Source: Undibacterium umbellatum
Lineage (GTDB): Bacteria > Pseudomonadota > Gammaproteobacteria > Burkholderiales > Burkholderiaceae_D
Length of the DNA stretch: 64,000 nt
Direction: 5' to 3'
Assembly: GCF_014284125.1 (NCBI RefSeq)
Contig: NZ_JACOFX010000004.1
Location: 248,001-312,000 of the forward strand
Position 1 is the first letter of the stretch; each line of letters begins with the position of its first letter. Both the position numbers and the translations under genes were made by a program. Below are positions 16,590 through 24,415 of the stretch, one piece after another. The notes under the pieces were generated by a model, which ran no database searches, was not told the origin of the DNA, and was given only the letters and a program-made list of their open reading frames with translations.

Positions 16590-16964
16590 ATGAGCAGCAA
16601 GACCTATCAAAGCATCAACTTCAACAGCAAATTCAGCCTGTTCAGCGAACAGTGGTCACAAAAAGTCATCGCCGAAATGAACGACTACCAGTTCAAAGTC
16701 GCCCGGCTGCAAGGTGATTTCATCTGGCATGATCATGCAGACACAGACGAGAGTTTCATCGTCCTCGAAGGACAATTACGCATCGATTTTCGCGATGGCC
16801 ATGTGTTGATATCAGCAGGTGAAATGTTTGTCGTACCGAAAGGCGTAGAACACAAACCCAGTGCGGTCGATGAAGTCAAACTCTTGCTGATAGAACCGCG
16901 CGGTGTCGTCAACACCGGCGCTGAAGGTGGTGAGCGTACCAGTGCGATGGATGTGTGGATTTGA
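16590..16964 (+). CDS. Small cupin-domain protein
   Basis: 124-residue single-domain cupin. Motif 1 is WHDHADTDESFIVLEG (His47, His49, Glu53 candidates) and motif 2 is VPKGVEHKPSA (His90), the standard metal site of small cupins such as mannose-6-phosphate-isomerase-like proteins. It starts within a proper cupin fold and is full length. It follows the AraC gene on the same strand. Substrate unknown. Confidence 0.82.
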   Translation: MSSKTYQSINFNSKFSLFSEQWSQKVIAEMNDYQFKVARLQGDFIWHDHADTDESFIVLEGQLRIDFRDGHVLISAGEMFVVPKGVEHKPSAVDEVKLLLIEPRGVVNTGAEGGERTSAMDVWI

Positions 16965-17053
16965 GGTTTAAAGTTCGCTTCGTCGCCTGCGATTGGCTTT
17001 TCTGCATCGTCTAAAAAGAACGCACCACTCATTCTAAGCGACCAATCCCAAAA

Positions 17054-17204
17054 CGTCATGCCAGACTTGATCTGGCATCCAGCGGCGTTGGTCGTGCACA
17101 TGTGCAGTAATCCGTTGATCACAAATCAGCAAGCGCATAGACCGCCAGGAAATTTACAGTCACGGTTGGACGACGCTGGATGCCGGATCTAGTCCGGCAT
17201 GACG
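17054..17204. repeat. Paired inverted palindromic repeat (REP/MITE-like)
   Basis: Two copies of a roughly 32-base imperfect palindrome in opposite orientation: 17054-17086 (core GCCAGACTTGATCTGGC) and 17173-17204 (core GCCGGATCTAGTCCGGC), each bounded by CGTCATG / CATGACG and CCAGCG / CGCTGG. The pair would fold into a large stem with about 85 bases between. The type is common in intergenic regions of proteobacteria. Confidence 0.75.
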
Positions 17205-17295
17205 AGTGTAAGGATAATCGCCAGAAATCGACACGACGTTTATACCCTTAAATTTATGCTTATTTCATGCGTCGCAAGAGGTTTAAATTGCGACG

Positions 17296-17604
17296 TCAAT
17301 TTCGAAATTCTGGTGCGAGACACGCATCAAACACTTCGTGCAATTTTTCCAAGTCTATATTCCGTGGAAAAATCTTATCCTGGGTTTTAGCACTACCATG
17401 CAGTACCGTAAAAATCGCCCAATCCATTTTAAGCAACCGCTCGTTGTCTTTAATAGCGTAGATATCCTCATATACTCTATCATGCAGTGTACTCAGCTCA
17501 GGTATGGTTACGCCACCGTTATCATGAAATTTTTTACTGCTTACATCAATGCTTGCTGGCCAGAGCGAGACCACCATCTCAAACAATACATCAAAATTTG
17601 TCAT
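17296..17604 (-). CDS. Hypothetical protein
   Basis: 102 residues starting at MTNFDVLFEM; the longer frame to 17649 lacks a ribosome site, whereas GAGGATTACGG precedes the ATG at 17604. It is a soluble, mixed alpha/beta, slightly acidic protein with segments HDRVYEDIYAIKDNERLL and MDWAIFTVLHGSAK. No family is recognised. AT-richer than its neighbours. It lies downstream of the DUF6624-like gene, separated by about 70 bases and on the same strand. Confidence 0.5.
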   Translation of the reverse strand: MTNFDVLFEMVVSLWPASIDVSSKKFHDNGGVTIPELSTLHDRVYEDIYAIKDNERLLKMDWAIFTVLHGSAKTQDKIFPRNIDLEKLHEVFDACLAPEFRN

Positions 17605-17673
17605 CCGTAATCCTCGATTATTTTCTGATACGCACAGCACATCCGGCAATTGTGTAGCGACATATTGAAGTAC

Positions 17674-18309
17674 CTATCTGTTTTTATCCACAGCAACAAG
17701 CTTATTTACCTGCGGCGGATATTTTTCATCAAACACCTTAATGCGCAGCATACCTATTTTCTCGCGTCTTTCATTAAGCTTTTCTGGTTCATGAACCTCC
17801 CCATATAATTCTACGCCGTCTTTTCCAGGAACAAAATGAGTCCCATACAGCTGACCCAAGCCCTGATCAAAACGCATGCGGTCCAGCATCATGACATAGC
17901 GAAAACTGTGCAGCTGATTATTCTCATATAGCTTTTCAAAGTAAGGAAAATATTCGATTCTGTCTTCCTTGCTGCTGTGCTGGATAGTCAGGAACATGGC
18001 AGAGTTGGCCTTGTAGCTCAGTTGTTTTGCATCAGGCCAGCCACAGGTGTTGAAAATATCGTGGACGATGGCGCGATTTTTTGCATCTGCCACAAGTATG
18101 TCTTGCAGGATTTTTTCTACTTTGGCTTTATTTTCAGGACCGGGCGCAAATTGTTGATCATAGCCAGCCAGCATATGCGCAGTACGCAAACCCTGATCAC
18201 GCTCCAGCACTTGTTCAAGTTCTGCATTCATCTTGCTTGCTACGCAGATTTCTTGTGCCGGGCATAAAACAGAATGGAATGCGAGCAGCAGAAAAAGTAT
18301 TTTTTTCAT
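17674..18309 (-). CDS. DUF6624-like exported protein
   Basis: 211 residues with a Sec signal peptide (KKILFLLLAFHSVLCPAQ). The mature part resembles DUF6624: LERDQGLR near the start, DAKNRAIVHDIFNTCGWPDA in the middle, then LTIQHSS and the C-terminal MLDRMRFDQGLGQLYGTHF block. The function of the family is unknown. A GAGAGACATCA ribosome site supports the start. It is divergent from the GntR gene, from which it is separated by about 235 AT-rich bases. Confidence 0.7.
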   Translation of the reverse strand: MKKILFLLLAFHSVLCPAQEICVASKMNAELEQVLERDQGLRTAHMLAGYDQQFAPGPENKAKVEKILQDILVADAKNRAIVHDIFNTCGWPDAKQLSYKANSAMFLTIQHSSKEDRIEYFPYFEKLYENNQLHSFRYVMMLDRMRFDQGLGQLYGTHFVPGKDGVELYGEVHEPEKLNERREKIGMLRIKVFDEKYPPQVNKLVAVDKNR

Positions 18310-18544
18310 TGATGTCTCTCAAAAATGTTGATGAGCGATTGCGGCAAGAAGACGCGTGCTTACTTCCCTCACCCAAGCGTGAATATGAACATAGCAACAA
18401 GTTATCATTAAAGCACTTGTCATTTCACATAAACAACATATTTTTATGAAAGACAAATATTATTTCCTGTAATATATTACATATTGCTCTTCAGTACTTT
18501 TACCAGAACAACGCATTAGCAGTCATTCACAGCCAAAAACCAGC

Positions 18545-19243
18545 ATGCCCATCCCAGCCAGCACAGCCCCCTTAACCCGCTCTCTTGCCCGAGAAGAGGT
18601 GTACCGCAATCTAAAGCAATGGATCATAGAATTGCAGCTCGCCCCTGGCGAGATACTGCGTGACCAGGAGCTGGCGACGCAGCTGGGGGTGTCGCGCACG
18701 CCCGTGCGTGAAGCCTTGCGGCAACTGGAGGATGAGGGTCTGGTCGTCACCAGTTTTCATAAATGGACCAAGGTCGCACCGTCCAACCTGGCCGATATTG
18801 CCCAGCTTTATCCAGTCGTCGCCGCATTGGAAGCCGCCGCGCTGGAACTCGCCTTGCCACATTTGACGCCTGCCGATTTGCAGGAGCTGGCTGCGAGCAA
18901 TGACGCATTGGCAGCGGCGATTGCGGCGCAAGACCACCAGCTTGCCACGGCGCTGGATGCGGAATTCCATGCCATCATCGTTCGTGTCAGCATGAATCTG
19001 GAAATAGAAAAGATGCTGGCCAGCCTGCGCCCGCGCATACGCCGCATAGAACTGGCGCATTTTGGTGACCAGCGCATGGCACCGCAATCAGTTGCAGAAC
19101 ATGCGGCCATCATCGAGGCTTTGCGTGCTGGTGACAGCCAGGCTGCTGTGCAGCTCATCAAACAAAACTGGAGCCTGCCGCCAGATTTATTGCAACTGGC
19201 CACCAAGACCACGATGGACCCGGCCCCAGCCACCCTCACCTGA
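18545..19243 (+). CDS. GntR-family (FadR/FCD type) transcriptional regulator
   Basis: 232 residues. An N-terminal winged helix shows the GntR motif DQELATQLGVSRTPVREALRQLEDEGLV written across residues 39-67. The C-terminal FCD domain has the metal/ligand pattern FHAIIV and later EHAAIIEALRAGD. Such proteins repress adjacent catabolic operons and respond to small organic acids. It is the first gene of a same-strand run with an isochorismatase-like hydrolase (28 bases away) and a PLP lyase, which are its likely targets. Confidence 0.88.
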   Translation: MPIPASTAPLTRSLAREEVYRNLKQWIIELQLAPGEILRDQELATQLGVSRTPVREALRQLEDEGLVVTSFHKWTKVAPSNLADIAQLYPVVAALEAAALELALPHLTPADLQELAASNDALAAAIAAQDHQLATALDAEFHAIIVRVSMNLEIEKMLASLRPRIRRIELAHFGDQRMAPQSVAEHAAIIEALRAGDSQAAVQLIKQNWSLPPDLLQLATKTTMDPAPATLT

Positions 19244-19271
19244 CTAAGCTCATTTTTTGGAGACTTCCCTC

Positions 19272-19790
19272 ATGTCATCTGCCCTGCTCATTATCGACTT
19301 CCAGAAAGCCGTCTTCACCGAGCCGCCCGCCTATCAGGCTGAACTGGTGCTGGCCCGCATCAGCGACCTCATCACCAGGGCGCGCAAGGCGGGCATGGCG
19401 GTCGTCTACGTACAGCATAATGAAGCAGGCACGGTATGGGAAAAAGACAGCGAGACCTGGCATTTCCCCATGGAGATTGCGCCGCAAGCTGACGACTATA
19501 TCTGCCACAAGCAGCATAGCAGCGCCTTCCAGCAAACCGGTTTCCAGGCCGGGCTGGCAGAGCGTGGCATCGATGAAATCTATGTTTGCGGTTATGCCAG
19601 TGAATTTTGCCTGGACAGCGCGATACGCCAGGCCGCAGCCCTGGGCATCAAGACCAATGTAGTGGCCGATGCCCACACCACGCGCCAGCGCCCACACCTG
19701 GATGCGCCTACCATCAGCAACCACCATAACTGGGTGTGGAGCGAGATGGGCCAGATCAATGTCATCCCGGCGGCGCAATTGCCATTTTGA
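19272..19790 (+). CDS. Isochorismatase-family cysteine hydrolase
   Basis: 172 residues from the ATG at 19272 (GGAG ribosome site in TTGGAGACTTCCCTC; a TTG at 19257 is less likely). The catalytic triad of the family is visible: Asp9 in IIDFQKAVF, Lys80 in ICHKQHSSAF and Cys113 in GYASEFCLDSA, with a cis-peptide GYAS in place of the usual GVxT. Family members hydrolyse isochorismate, nicotinamide, N-carbamoyl compounds or oxamate-type amides. The pairing with a GntR regulator and a Cys/Met-metabolism lyase suggests a small nitrogen/sulfur catabolic pathway; the substrate is unknown. Confidence 0.87.
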   Translation: MSSALLIIDFQKAVFTEPPAYQAELVLARISDLITRARKAGMAVVYVQHNEAGTVWEKDSETWHFPMEIAPQADDYICHKQHSSAFQQTGFQAGLAERGIDEIYVCGYASEFCLDSAIRQAAALGIKTNVVADAHTTRQRPHLDAPTISNHHNWVWSEMGQINVIPAAQLPF

Positions 19791-19805
19791 GACTGAGATA
19801 AAACC

Positions 19806-20951
19806 ATGACTCATATCAGCAGCCAACTGGCACAGCCTGCCAGCGATATACCCGAAGGCTTTGCCTCATTGTCGCAAGGCGTGTTCCATGCATCGACCAT
19901 CGTCTTCCCCGATGTCGCTTCCTTCCTGCACAGGCAGGAACAGGCGCATACCGGTTATAGCTATGGGCAAAACGGCACGCCTACCCATTATGCGCTGGCA
20001 CATAAGCTGTCCGAACTGGAAGGCGGCGGTTACACCGCGTTGGTGCCCAGCGGCCTGGCGGCCATCGTGCTGGTCAACAGCATGCTGCTGGGTGCAGGTG
20101 ACCATGTGCTGCTGCCAGACACCATCTATGGCCCCACCCTGACAGTCACGCAAACCCTGTTTGCCAAGTGGGGCGTGCGCCATACCATCTACCCCAATGA
20201 TGTCGGTGCAGATATTGCCGATTTTTTTGAAGATACGACCAAGCTGGTCTGGACAGAAAGCCCTGCCTCCAACAGCATGGAAATGCAAGACATACCCGCC
20301 ATCGTGGCTGCCGCCCATGCGCGCCAGATCAAGGTCGCCATCGACAATACCTGGGCCACCGCGCTGGGTTTCAGGGCGCTGGACTCGGGCGTGGATTTCA
20401 GCATACAGGCCCTAACGAAATACGTAGGTGGCCATTCTGATTTACTGATGGGCGCAGTCAGTACCCGCGATGAAGCCAGCCATCACGAACTGCGCAGGAC
20501 TGCAGAATTGCTGGGCTATTACGTCGCCCCCGATGAATGCTTCCTGGCCCTGCGAGGCTTGCCAACACTAGCCTTGCGCATGGAAAGACAATACGCATCC
20601 GCATTGCGCATGGCAGAATTTTTGCAAAGCCATGCGGCGATAGACCAGCTACATTATCCGCCGCTGCCAGGCGATGCTTATCATCATTTGTGGAAACGTG
20701 ATTTCAAGCTGGGCAATGGCCTGCTGTCTTTTACGCTCAAACAAAATGAGCTGTCCAACATAGAAAAATTTGTCGCGGCGCTGAAGCTATTCACTCTGGG
20801 CAATAGCTGGGGCGGCGTGCACAGCCTCATCGCCGTGGCACCACAGCGCGCCCCCAAAACCGGCTGGCTGCTGCGCCTGCATGTGGGGGTGGAACACGTG
20901 GATGATTTGCTGGAAGATGTGAGGACGGCGCTGGAAGCGTTGGAAATATGA
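19806..20951 (+). CDS. Cys/Met-metabolism PLP enzyme (cystathionine beta-lyase type)
   Basis: 381 residues of the trans-sulfuration (fold-type I) family. It shows the cofactor-binding YSYGQNGTPT, the phosphate-binding SGLAA segment (82-86), Asp180 in KVAIDNTWA for the pyridine nitrogen, and the Schiff-base Lys205 in QALTKYVGGHSDLLMG. The C-terminal SWGGVHSL and RLHVGVEHVDDL elements are typical. MetC-type beta-lyase activity is the best guess; gamma-lyase or cystathionine gamma-synthase are alternatives. It begins 15 bases after the isochorismatase gene and overlaps the next gene by 4 bases (ATGA). Confidence 0.87.
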   Translation: MTHISSQLAQPASDIPEGFASLSQGVFHASTIVFPDVASFLHRQEQAHTGYSYGQNGTPTHYALAHKLSELEGGGYTALVPSGLAAIVLVNSMLLGAGDHVLLPDTIYGPTLTVTQTLFAKWGVRHTIYPNDVGADIADFFEDTTKLVWTESPASNSMEMQDIPAIVAAAHARQIKVAIDNTWATALGFRALDSGVDFSIQALTKYVGGHSDLLMGAVSTRDEASHHELRRTAELLGYYVAPDECFLALRGLPTLALRMERQYASALRMAEFLQSHAAIDQLHYPPLPGDAYHHLWKRDFKLGNGLLSFTLKQNELSNIEKFVAALKLFTLGNSWGGVHSLIAVAPQRAPKTGWLLRLHVGVEHVDDLLEDVRTALEALEI

Positions 20952-21670
20952 AAATAATCGCATTCATACTCACCTTACTTGCATCCAACCTGGCACAGGC
21001 CACTGACTTCGCCGGACAATTGCAAGCCATGGGCTTTAGCCAGCAAACACGGGAAAAACCAGGCGGCATAAAGCTGGATCGCATTCATCTTCCCTTTTAT
21101 GGCGTCAAAAGTGATAAAGGGCAGCTCGTTGTCAATCAGGGTCAACGTACGCCAAATGGCCTCAGCTTCTATATCGACAGCAAGCGATATCACTATGAAG
21201 CACGCGACAATGGCGAGTTTGGTGGCAAACTGATCGCTACCGATAAACAGGGAAAATCCTTCACTGTCATTAAAGAAAACATCAAGGGTTTCTTCAAACT
21301 GAACCAGCAAATTTTTGTACTTGCCGGACTTGCGCATCACCTTAGCGACAGTGGCCGTCTCTACCGCATTGATGAGAGTAGCGGCAAACCTGAGCTGGTG
21401 CTAATCACCCTGTTGACAGGCGCACCCGTCGATGTCGCTACAACGCAAGACCGCGTATATGTGCTGACAAGAAATGAATTGGAAGTAATCAGATTTTACA
21501 AGGATGAAGTTAGTTTGAGCATCATAGTTCACAATGCGCCGTGGTACTCTGTACCAGCCAATATCACCATGCATGATGAGGAATTCGCCATCGGCATGCA
21601 TGCCGGTGTGGTGGTCGTTAACTATGATGAACTCAGAAAAATTGCTGACATACAGTATTTTTCTAAATAG
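20948..21670 (+). CDS. Exported protein, unknown function
   Basis: 240 residues with a Sec signal (IIAFILTLLASNLAQA, cleavage about residue 18). The mature part is almost all beta strands in repeated units (RLYRIDESSGKPELVLITLL, DRVYVLTRNELEVIRFY), suggesting a partial beta-propeller. The start overlaps the stop of the PLP lyase gene by ATGA, so it is translationally coupled, although a periplasmic beta protein is not an obvious partner of that pathway. No family is recognised. Confidence 0.65.
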   Translation: MKIIAFILTLLASNLAQATDFAGQLQAMGFSQQTREKPGGIKLDRIHLPFYGVKSDKGQLVVNQGQRTPNGLSFYIDSKRYHYEARDNGEFGGKLIATDKQGKSFTVIKENIKGFFKLNQQIFVLAGLAHHLSDSGRLYRIDESSGKPELVLITLLTGAPVDVATTQDRVYVLTRNELEVIRFYKDEVSLSIIVHNAPWYSVPANITMHDEEFAIGMHAGVVVVNYDELRKIADIQYFSK

Positions 21671-21689
21671 TATTGAATAGCTGAGCACA

Positions 21690-21712
21690 GCGCCGCCAGT
21701 CGACTGCGGCGC
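21690..21712 (+). terminator. GC-rich stem-loop
   Basis: Perfect stem GCGCCGC / GCGGCGC with a 9-base loop, 20 bases after the exported-protein stop codon. No T-run follows, so the terminator role is tentative. Confidence 0.4.
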
Positions 21713-21877
21713 ATCATGCAGATTGCTTTCGCCAGATATGCTCTTGCAAAAAACAATTGCATCCTCAACTACGCAATATCGACACAGGTAAAAGAGTACA
21801 CATCATGAACCATCATTACAGACAGTTCCTACTGATCCATAAAGCGGCAATCGGGCCGCCAGGATTGATGAGGAACA

Positions 21878-22102
21878 ATGATGAAAGATCTCTCTCGCGC
21901 CCTACGCAGGCATCATGCTGCGCGGCTTAAAAAGAAACGTCAATACTATTTCTATCGCTGGCCAAAAAGACTCACCCTGGCCGAATTAGGCTCGGTGCTG
22001 AATACGGCAACAAGATGCAGCTGCTTCATGTGCGGCAATCCACGCAAGTATTTTAAGGAACGCAGCGTGCAGGAGAAACGCTGGATGCAGGTAGTAGAAT
22101 AA
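21878..22102 (+). CDS. Small basic Cys-containing protein
   Basis: 74 residues, strongly basic in the first half (RRHHAARLKKKRQYYFY) and with the motif CSCFMCGNPRK, a compact CxC-x2-C cluster that could bind zinc or iron, followed by YFKERSVQEKRW. Similar short proteins with a CSCxMCGNPRK core are widespread and unannotated. A GATGAGGAAC ribosome site precedes the double ATG. Probably real; function unknown, with nucleic-acid binding conceivable from the charge. Confidence 0.6.
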   Translation: MMKDLSRALRRHHAARLKKKRQYYFYRWPKRLTLAELGSVLNTATRCSCFMCGNPRKYFKERSVQEKRWMQVVE

Positions 22103-22118
22103 TAGAATGATGCACTTT

Positions 22119-22232
22119 GTAGGTACGATATAGCTCAGCGTAATCGTTCGCATGCAACAAGTAGCAGCTCAGCATTGCTGCTATTTACAGGTACGACATG
22201 CGTACGATTACGCGATGCTAATCGTACCTACG
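22119..22232. repeat. REP-like inverted repeat pair (GTAGGTACGAT family)
   Basis: 22119-22154 (TGTAGGTACGATATAGC ... CGTAATCG) and 22197-22232 (CATGCGTACGATTACGC ... AATCGTACCTACG) are inverted copies of one palindromic unit. A third copy lies at 23462-23505. The type resembles the common dispersed units of form GTAGG-T-CGATTAGC found between genes in many proteobacteria. Confidence 0.7.
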
Positions 22233-22386
22233 CGAGCTGCGGGGCATCCTACAAATTACAGACATTCGCCAACCATAGGAGCGATTACTGACTGCTAATC
22301 GCCCTTAATCGCTGGATGGATATTAGAGCCAGGATGAACAGTCTTAAAAATGACTACGATTTCGTTTGTAAATGGGGAAATTTATA

Positions 22387-22584
22387 ATGAGTTTTGCACT
22401 TTTCGAAGTTGTTTTTTTGAACGAGAATTTATCTGATGAAGGTCTACTTGTGGGGACGAAAGGTACTGTAATTGACATTTACATACAGCCAAGTGAAGCA
22501 TATGAAGTTGAATTTTGCGATAGTGCAGGAAGAACTATTGCAACCCTGGCTCTATTGCCGAATCAATTGAGGCTGAATGAATAA
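22387..22584 (+). CDS. DUF4926-family small protein
   Basis: 65 residues from the ATG at 22387, preceded by GGGGAAATTTATA. The sequence follows the DUF4926 pattern: FEVVFLNENLSDEGLLVGTKGTV-type opening, then YEVEFCDSAGRTIATLALLP, a small SH3-like beta barrel. The family is often found near toxin/immunity genes, but its role is not established. It is AT-rich and sits 68 bases before the SUKH-like gene, within a segment bracketed by REP-like repeats. Confidence 0.7.
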   Translation: MSFALFEVVFLNENLSDEGLLVGTKGTVIDIYIQPSEAYEVEFCDSAGRTIATLALLPNQLRLNE

Positions 22585-22652
22585 GAGCTGTTTCAGGCTC
22601 GATATTCATACATTTCAAACCCAGCGGGGGAAAACCATTCAGTGCTTTTGAG

Positions 22653-23303
22653 ATGAACACGTTAAATAAACTAGTAAATTTGTTGACGCCATATGTGAAA
22701 GACAAAACACCTGTTGCCGAGTCAAAAATCTGGCAATTCGTACACGAGAAAAATATTTTCTTGCGCGAAGATCATTTGAATTTTTTGATGGAGTTCGGAT
22801 TTGAGGTGCAGAATGGTCGGGTGCAAATCTTTAAGAACTATGGAGGAGATTTTGACTTCGAGCAATTTGCTAGAGTTTATACCCAAAATCATCCTGATAT
22901 GGCTCTACCAAATGGATATACTTACTTTGGCTCCACTTTTGTTGGTGAGGCGTATTGCATTGAGCACGAGTCAGGAAAAATTTTTACTTATGACTCAGGT
23001 GAGAGATACGATTTGGTGCATGAAAGCATAGCTGGTTTTCTTTTAAATTGTTTTCTTATAAAAGACTATGAGTCTGCATTTGCCAATACGACAGCAAGAC
23101 AAGATTTGGATTTGGAGTTTTTTACTAAATTTAGATCGACAAATGAAAATGGCAAAATAAATGAGGCAACACGCTTTGAAGATAGTAGTGGTCAAATCAA
23201 TGTCGACTCTGAATTTTACTCAATTGATAGACAGTTAATTAAGTTGTTTTTGCCGAGAAGAGCTATGGTCACAATGAGTGGAGGTATTTTAGATCAGTTG
23301 TGA
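22653..23303 (+). CDS. SUKH-like (SMI1/KNR4) putative immunity protein
   Basis: 216 residues, markedly AT-richer than the flanking core genes. The first 145 residues follow the SUKH pattern: a helix ending LREDHLNFLMEFGF, NGYTYFGSTFVGEAYCIE, then SGKIFTYDSGERYDLVHES and a hydrophobic helix IAGFLLNCFL. SUKH proteins commonly act as immunity proteins against secreted nuclease or polymorphic toxins. No cognate toxin is adjacent, so it would be an orphan. The ribosome site is weak, leaving the start uncertain. Base composition suggests transfer. Confidence 0.55.
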   Translation: MNTLNKLVNLLTPYVKDKTPVAESKIWQFVHEKNIFLREDHLNFLMEFGFEVQNGRVQIFKNYGGDFDFEQFARVYTQNHPDMALPNGYTYFGSTFVGEAYCIEHESGKIFTYDSGERYDLVHESIAGFLLNCFLIKDYESAFANTTARQDLDLEFFTKFRSTNENGKINEATRFEDSSGQINVDSEFYSIDRQLIKLFLPRRAMVTMSGGILDQL

Positions 23304-23629
23304 AATCGGGATCACTCGTTAGCCCTCGATAGTCATGTAGTCGAACCAAATACTCGGAACACTCCGAGATCATATTTGGACTACTGGCTTTTTCCAGCAG
23401 CTCGATGACGCCAGGGGCAACAGTAATTGAGGCTCAACATCTCTGCCATTTCCAGGCACAACATGCGTACGAATGTATGATTGCGCGATGCTAATCGTAC
23501 CTACGACACTGAAGCCTCTGCACCATCTCAGTGTCTCAGTATCTCAGTATCTCTGTAGTGATATTTTTGCTCTTATTCAGTGATGACGTTACAAGTAACG
23601 GCCCCTACCTGGTATTGCCAGCGTTCAAT
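23304..23629. other. Intergenic region with hairpin, REP-like unit and short tandem repeat
   Basis: 23336-23382 forms a long imperfect hairpin (nested CTCGGA/TCCGAG and CCAAAT/ATTTGG pairs), a possible terminator for the SUKH-like gene. 23462-23505 is a copy of the GTAGGTACGAT repeat. 23527-23556 contains an imperfect tandem repeat of TCTCAGTAT. No gene is seen. Confidence 0.5.
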
Positions 23630-24190
23630 TCATTCCGCAGACTCTTCCAAACGCTGCCGCATCAAAACCACAAAACTATCCAGCTCAGGCGCAGGCCCAG
23701 CGCCCAGATTGGCGTTGGTCGCCATGTCGTCTATCTCGCGCAAGACAGTGCCGCCGCCCATGGAGGTCTGGCCTAACACATAGTAGCGGATGTGCTCATT
23801 TCGTTTGTCGCGCACGACGCCGGAGAAATGCGGTGCTATCACCCAGGTGCCTGCGCTTTGCGTTATTTCCTTGACGGACTTGCCTGTCAGGTCCACCGCC
23901 ACCGGCTGTGGATAGGCGAGTACCAGCAAGCTATGATTGGCATCAAGATCAAACTGGTGCCAGTGATATTGCCCGGCTTCATCTTGCAGGCTGGGGATGG
24001 AAAGTGATTTGCAGGCCAGGTGATAAAACAGAAAATGCGAAGTCTCGCTGGAACTTTCGACGATATCAAATAACTGCTTTGCCTGACGGAAAACGTAATG
24101 GGGCAGTATCTGGTAAGCAATGTTATAAGACAATTGCTCCAGGGAGGTGCGTGCAGGAGGTTTGCTTTTGAAAAAGTCCAACAGTCCCAT
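23630..24190 (-). CDS. Hypothetical cytoplasmic protein
   Basis: 186 residues starting at MGLLDFFKSKPPAR, with GGGAAAATAAC before the ATG. A short amphipathic N-terminus is followed by a globular alpha/beta domain (SHFLFYHLACKSLSIPSLQ, HWHQFDLDANHSLLVLAYP, TWVIAPHFSGVV). There is no signal peptide or membrane helix. A repeated Gly/Met stretch TSMGGGTVLREID occurs late. The FFKSKPPA start resembles small housekeeping proteins found next to Smi1-like genes, but I do not recognise the family. Confidence 0.6.
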   Translation of the reverse strand: MGLLDFFKSKPPARTSLEQLSYNIAYQILPHYVFRQAKQLFDIVESSSETSHFLFYHLACKSLSIPSLQDEAGQYHWHQFDLDANHSLLVLAYPQPVAVDLTGKSVKEITQSAGTWVIAPHFSGVVRDKRNEHIRYYVLGQTSMGGGTVLREIDDMATNANLGAGPAPELDSFVVLMRQRLEESAE

Positions 24191-24415
24191 GTTATTTTCC
24201 CGGAGTGTCGTTAAGAGGATTTCTCGCAAGATGGCGAGCGAGAAATTCAGTCAGGAGAGCCACTGGCTTAAGTCCGGGGCTTAAGCAAATGAAAACATAA
24301 GCGATGTTGTTTTGTCAACCATTCAAACGAATAAGAAACATAATTTCATCATGTTTCACATCGCCAATTCAGGTGCTGCATGCTGCGCATGATGGGTAGC
24401 ACGCAGCACACAAAG

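Noticed and set aside
21805-21930. 41-codon frame upstream of and overlapping the small Cys protein gene
   Set aside because: No ribosome site, and the protein ends in random-looking sequence in an overlapping frame.
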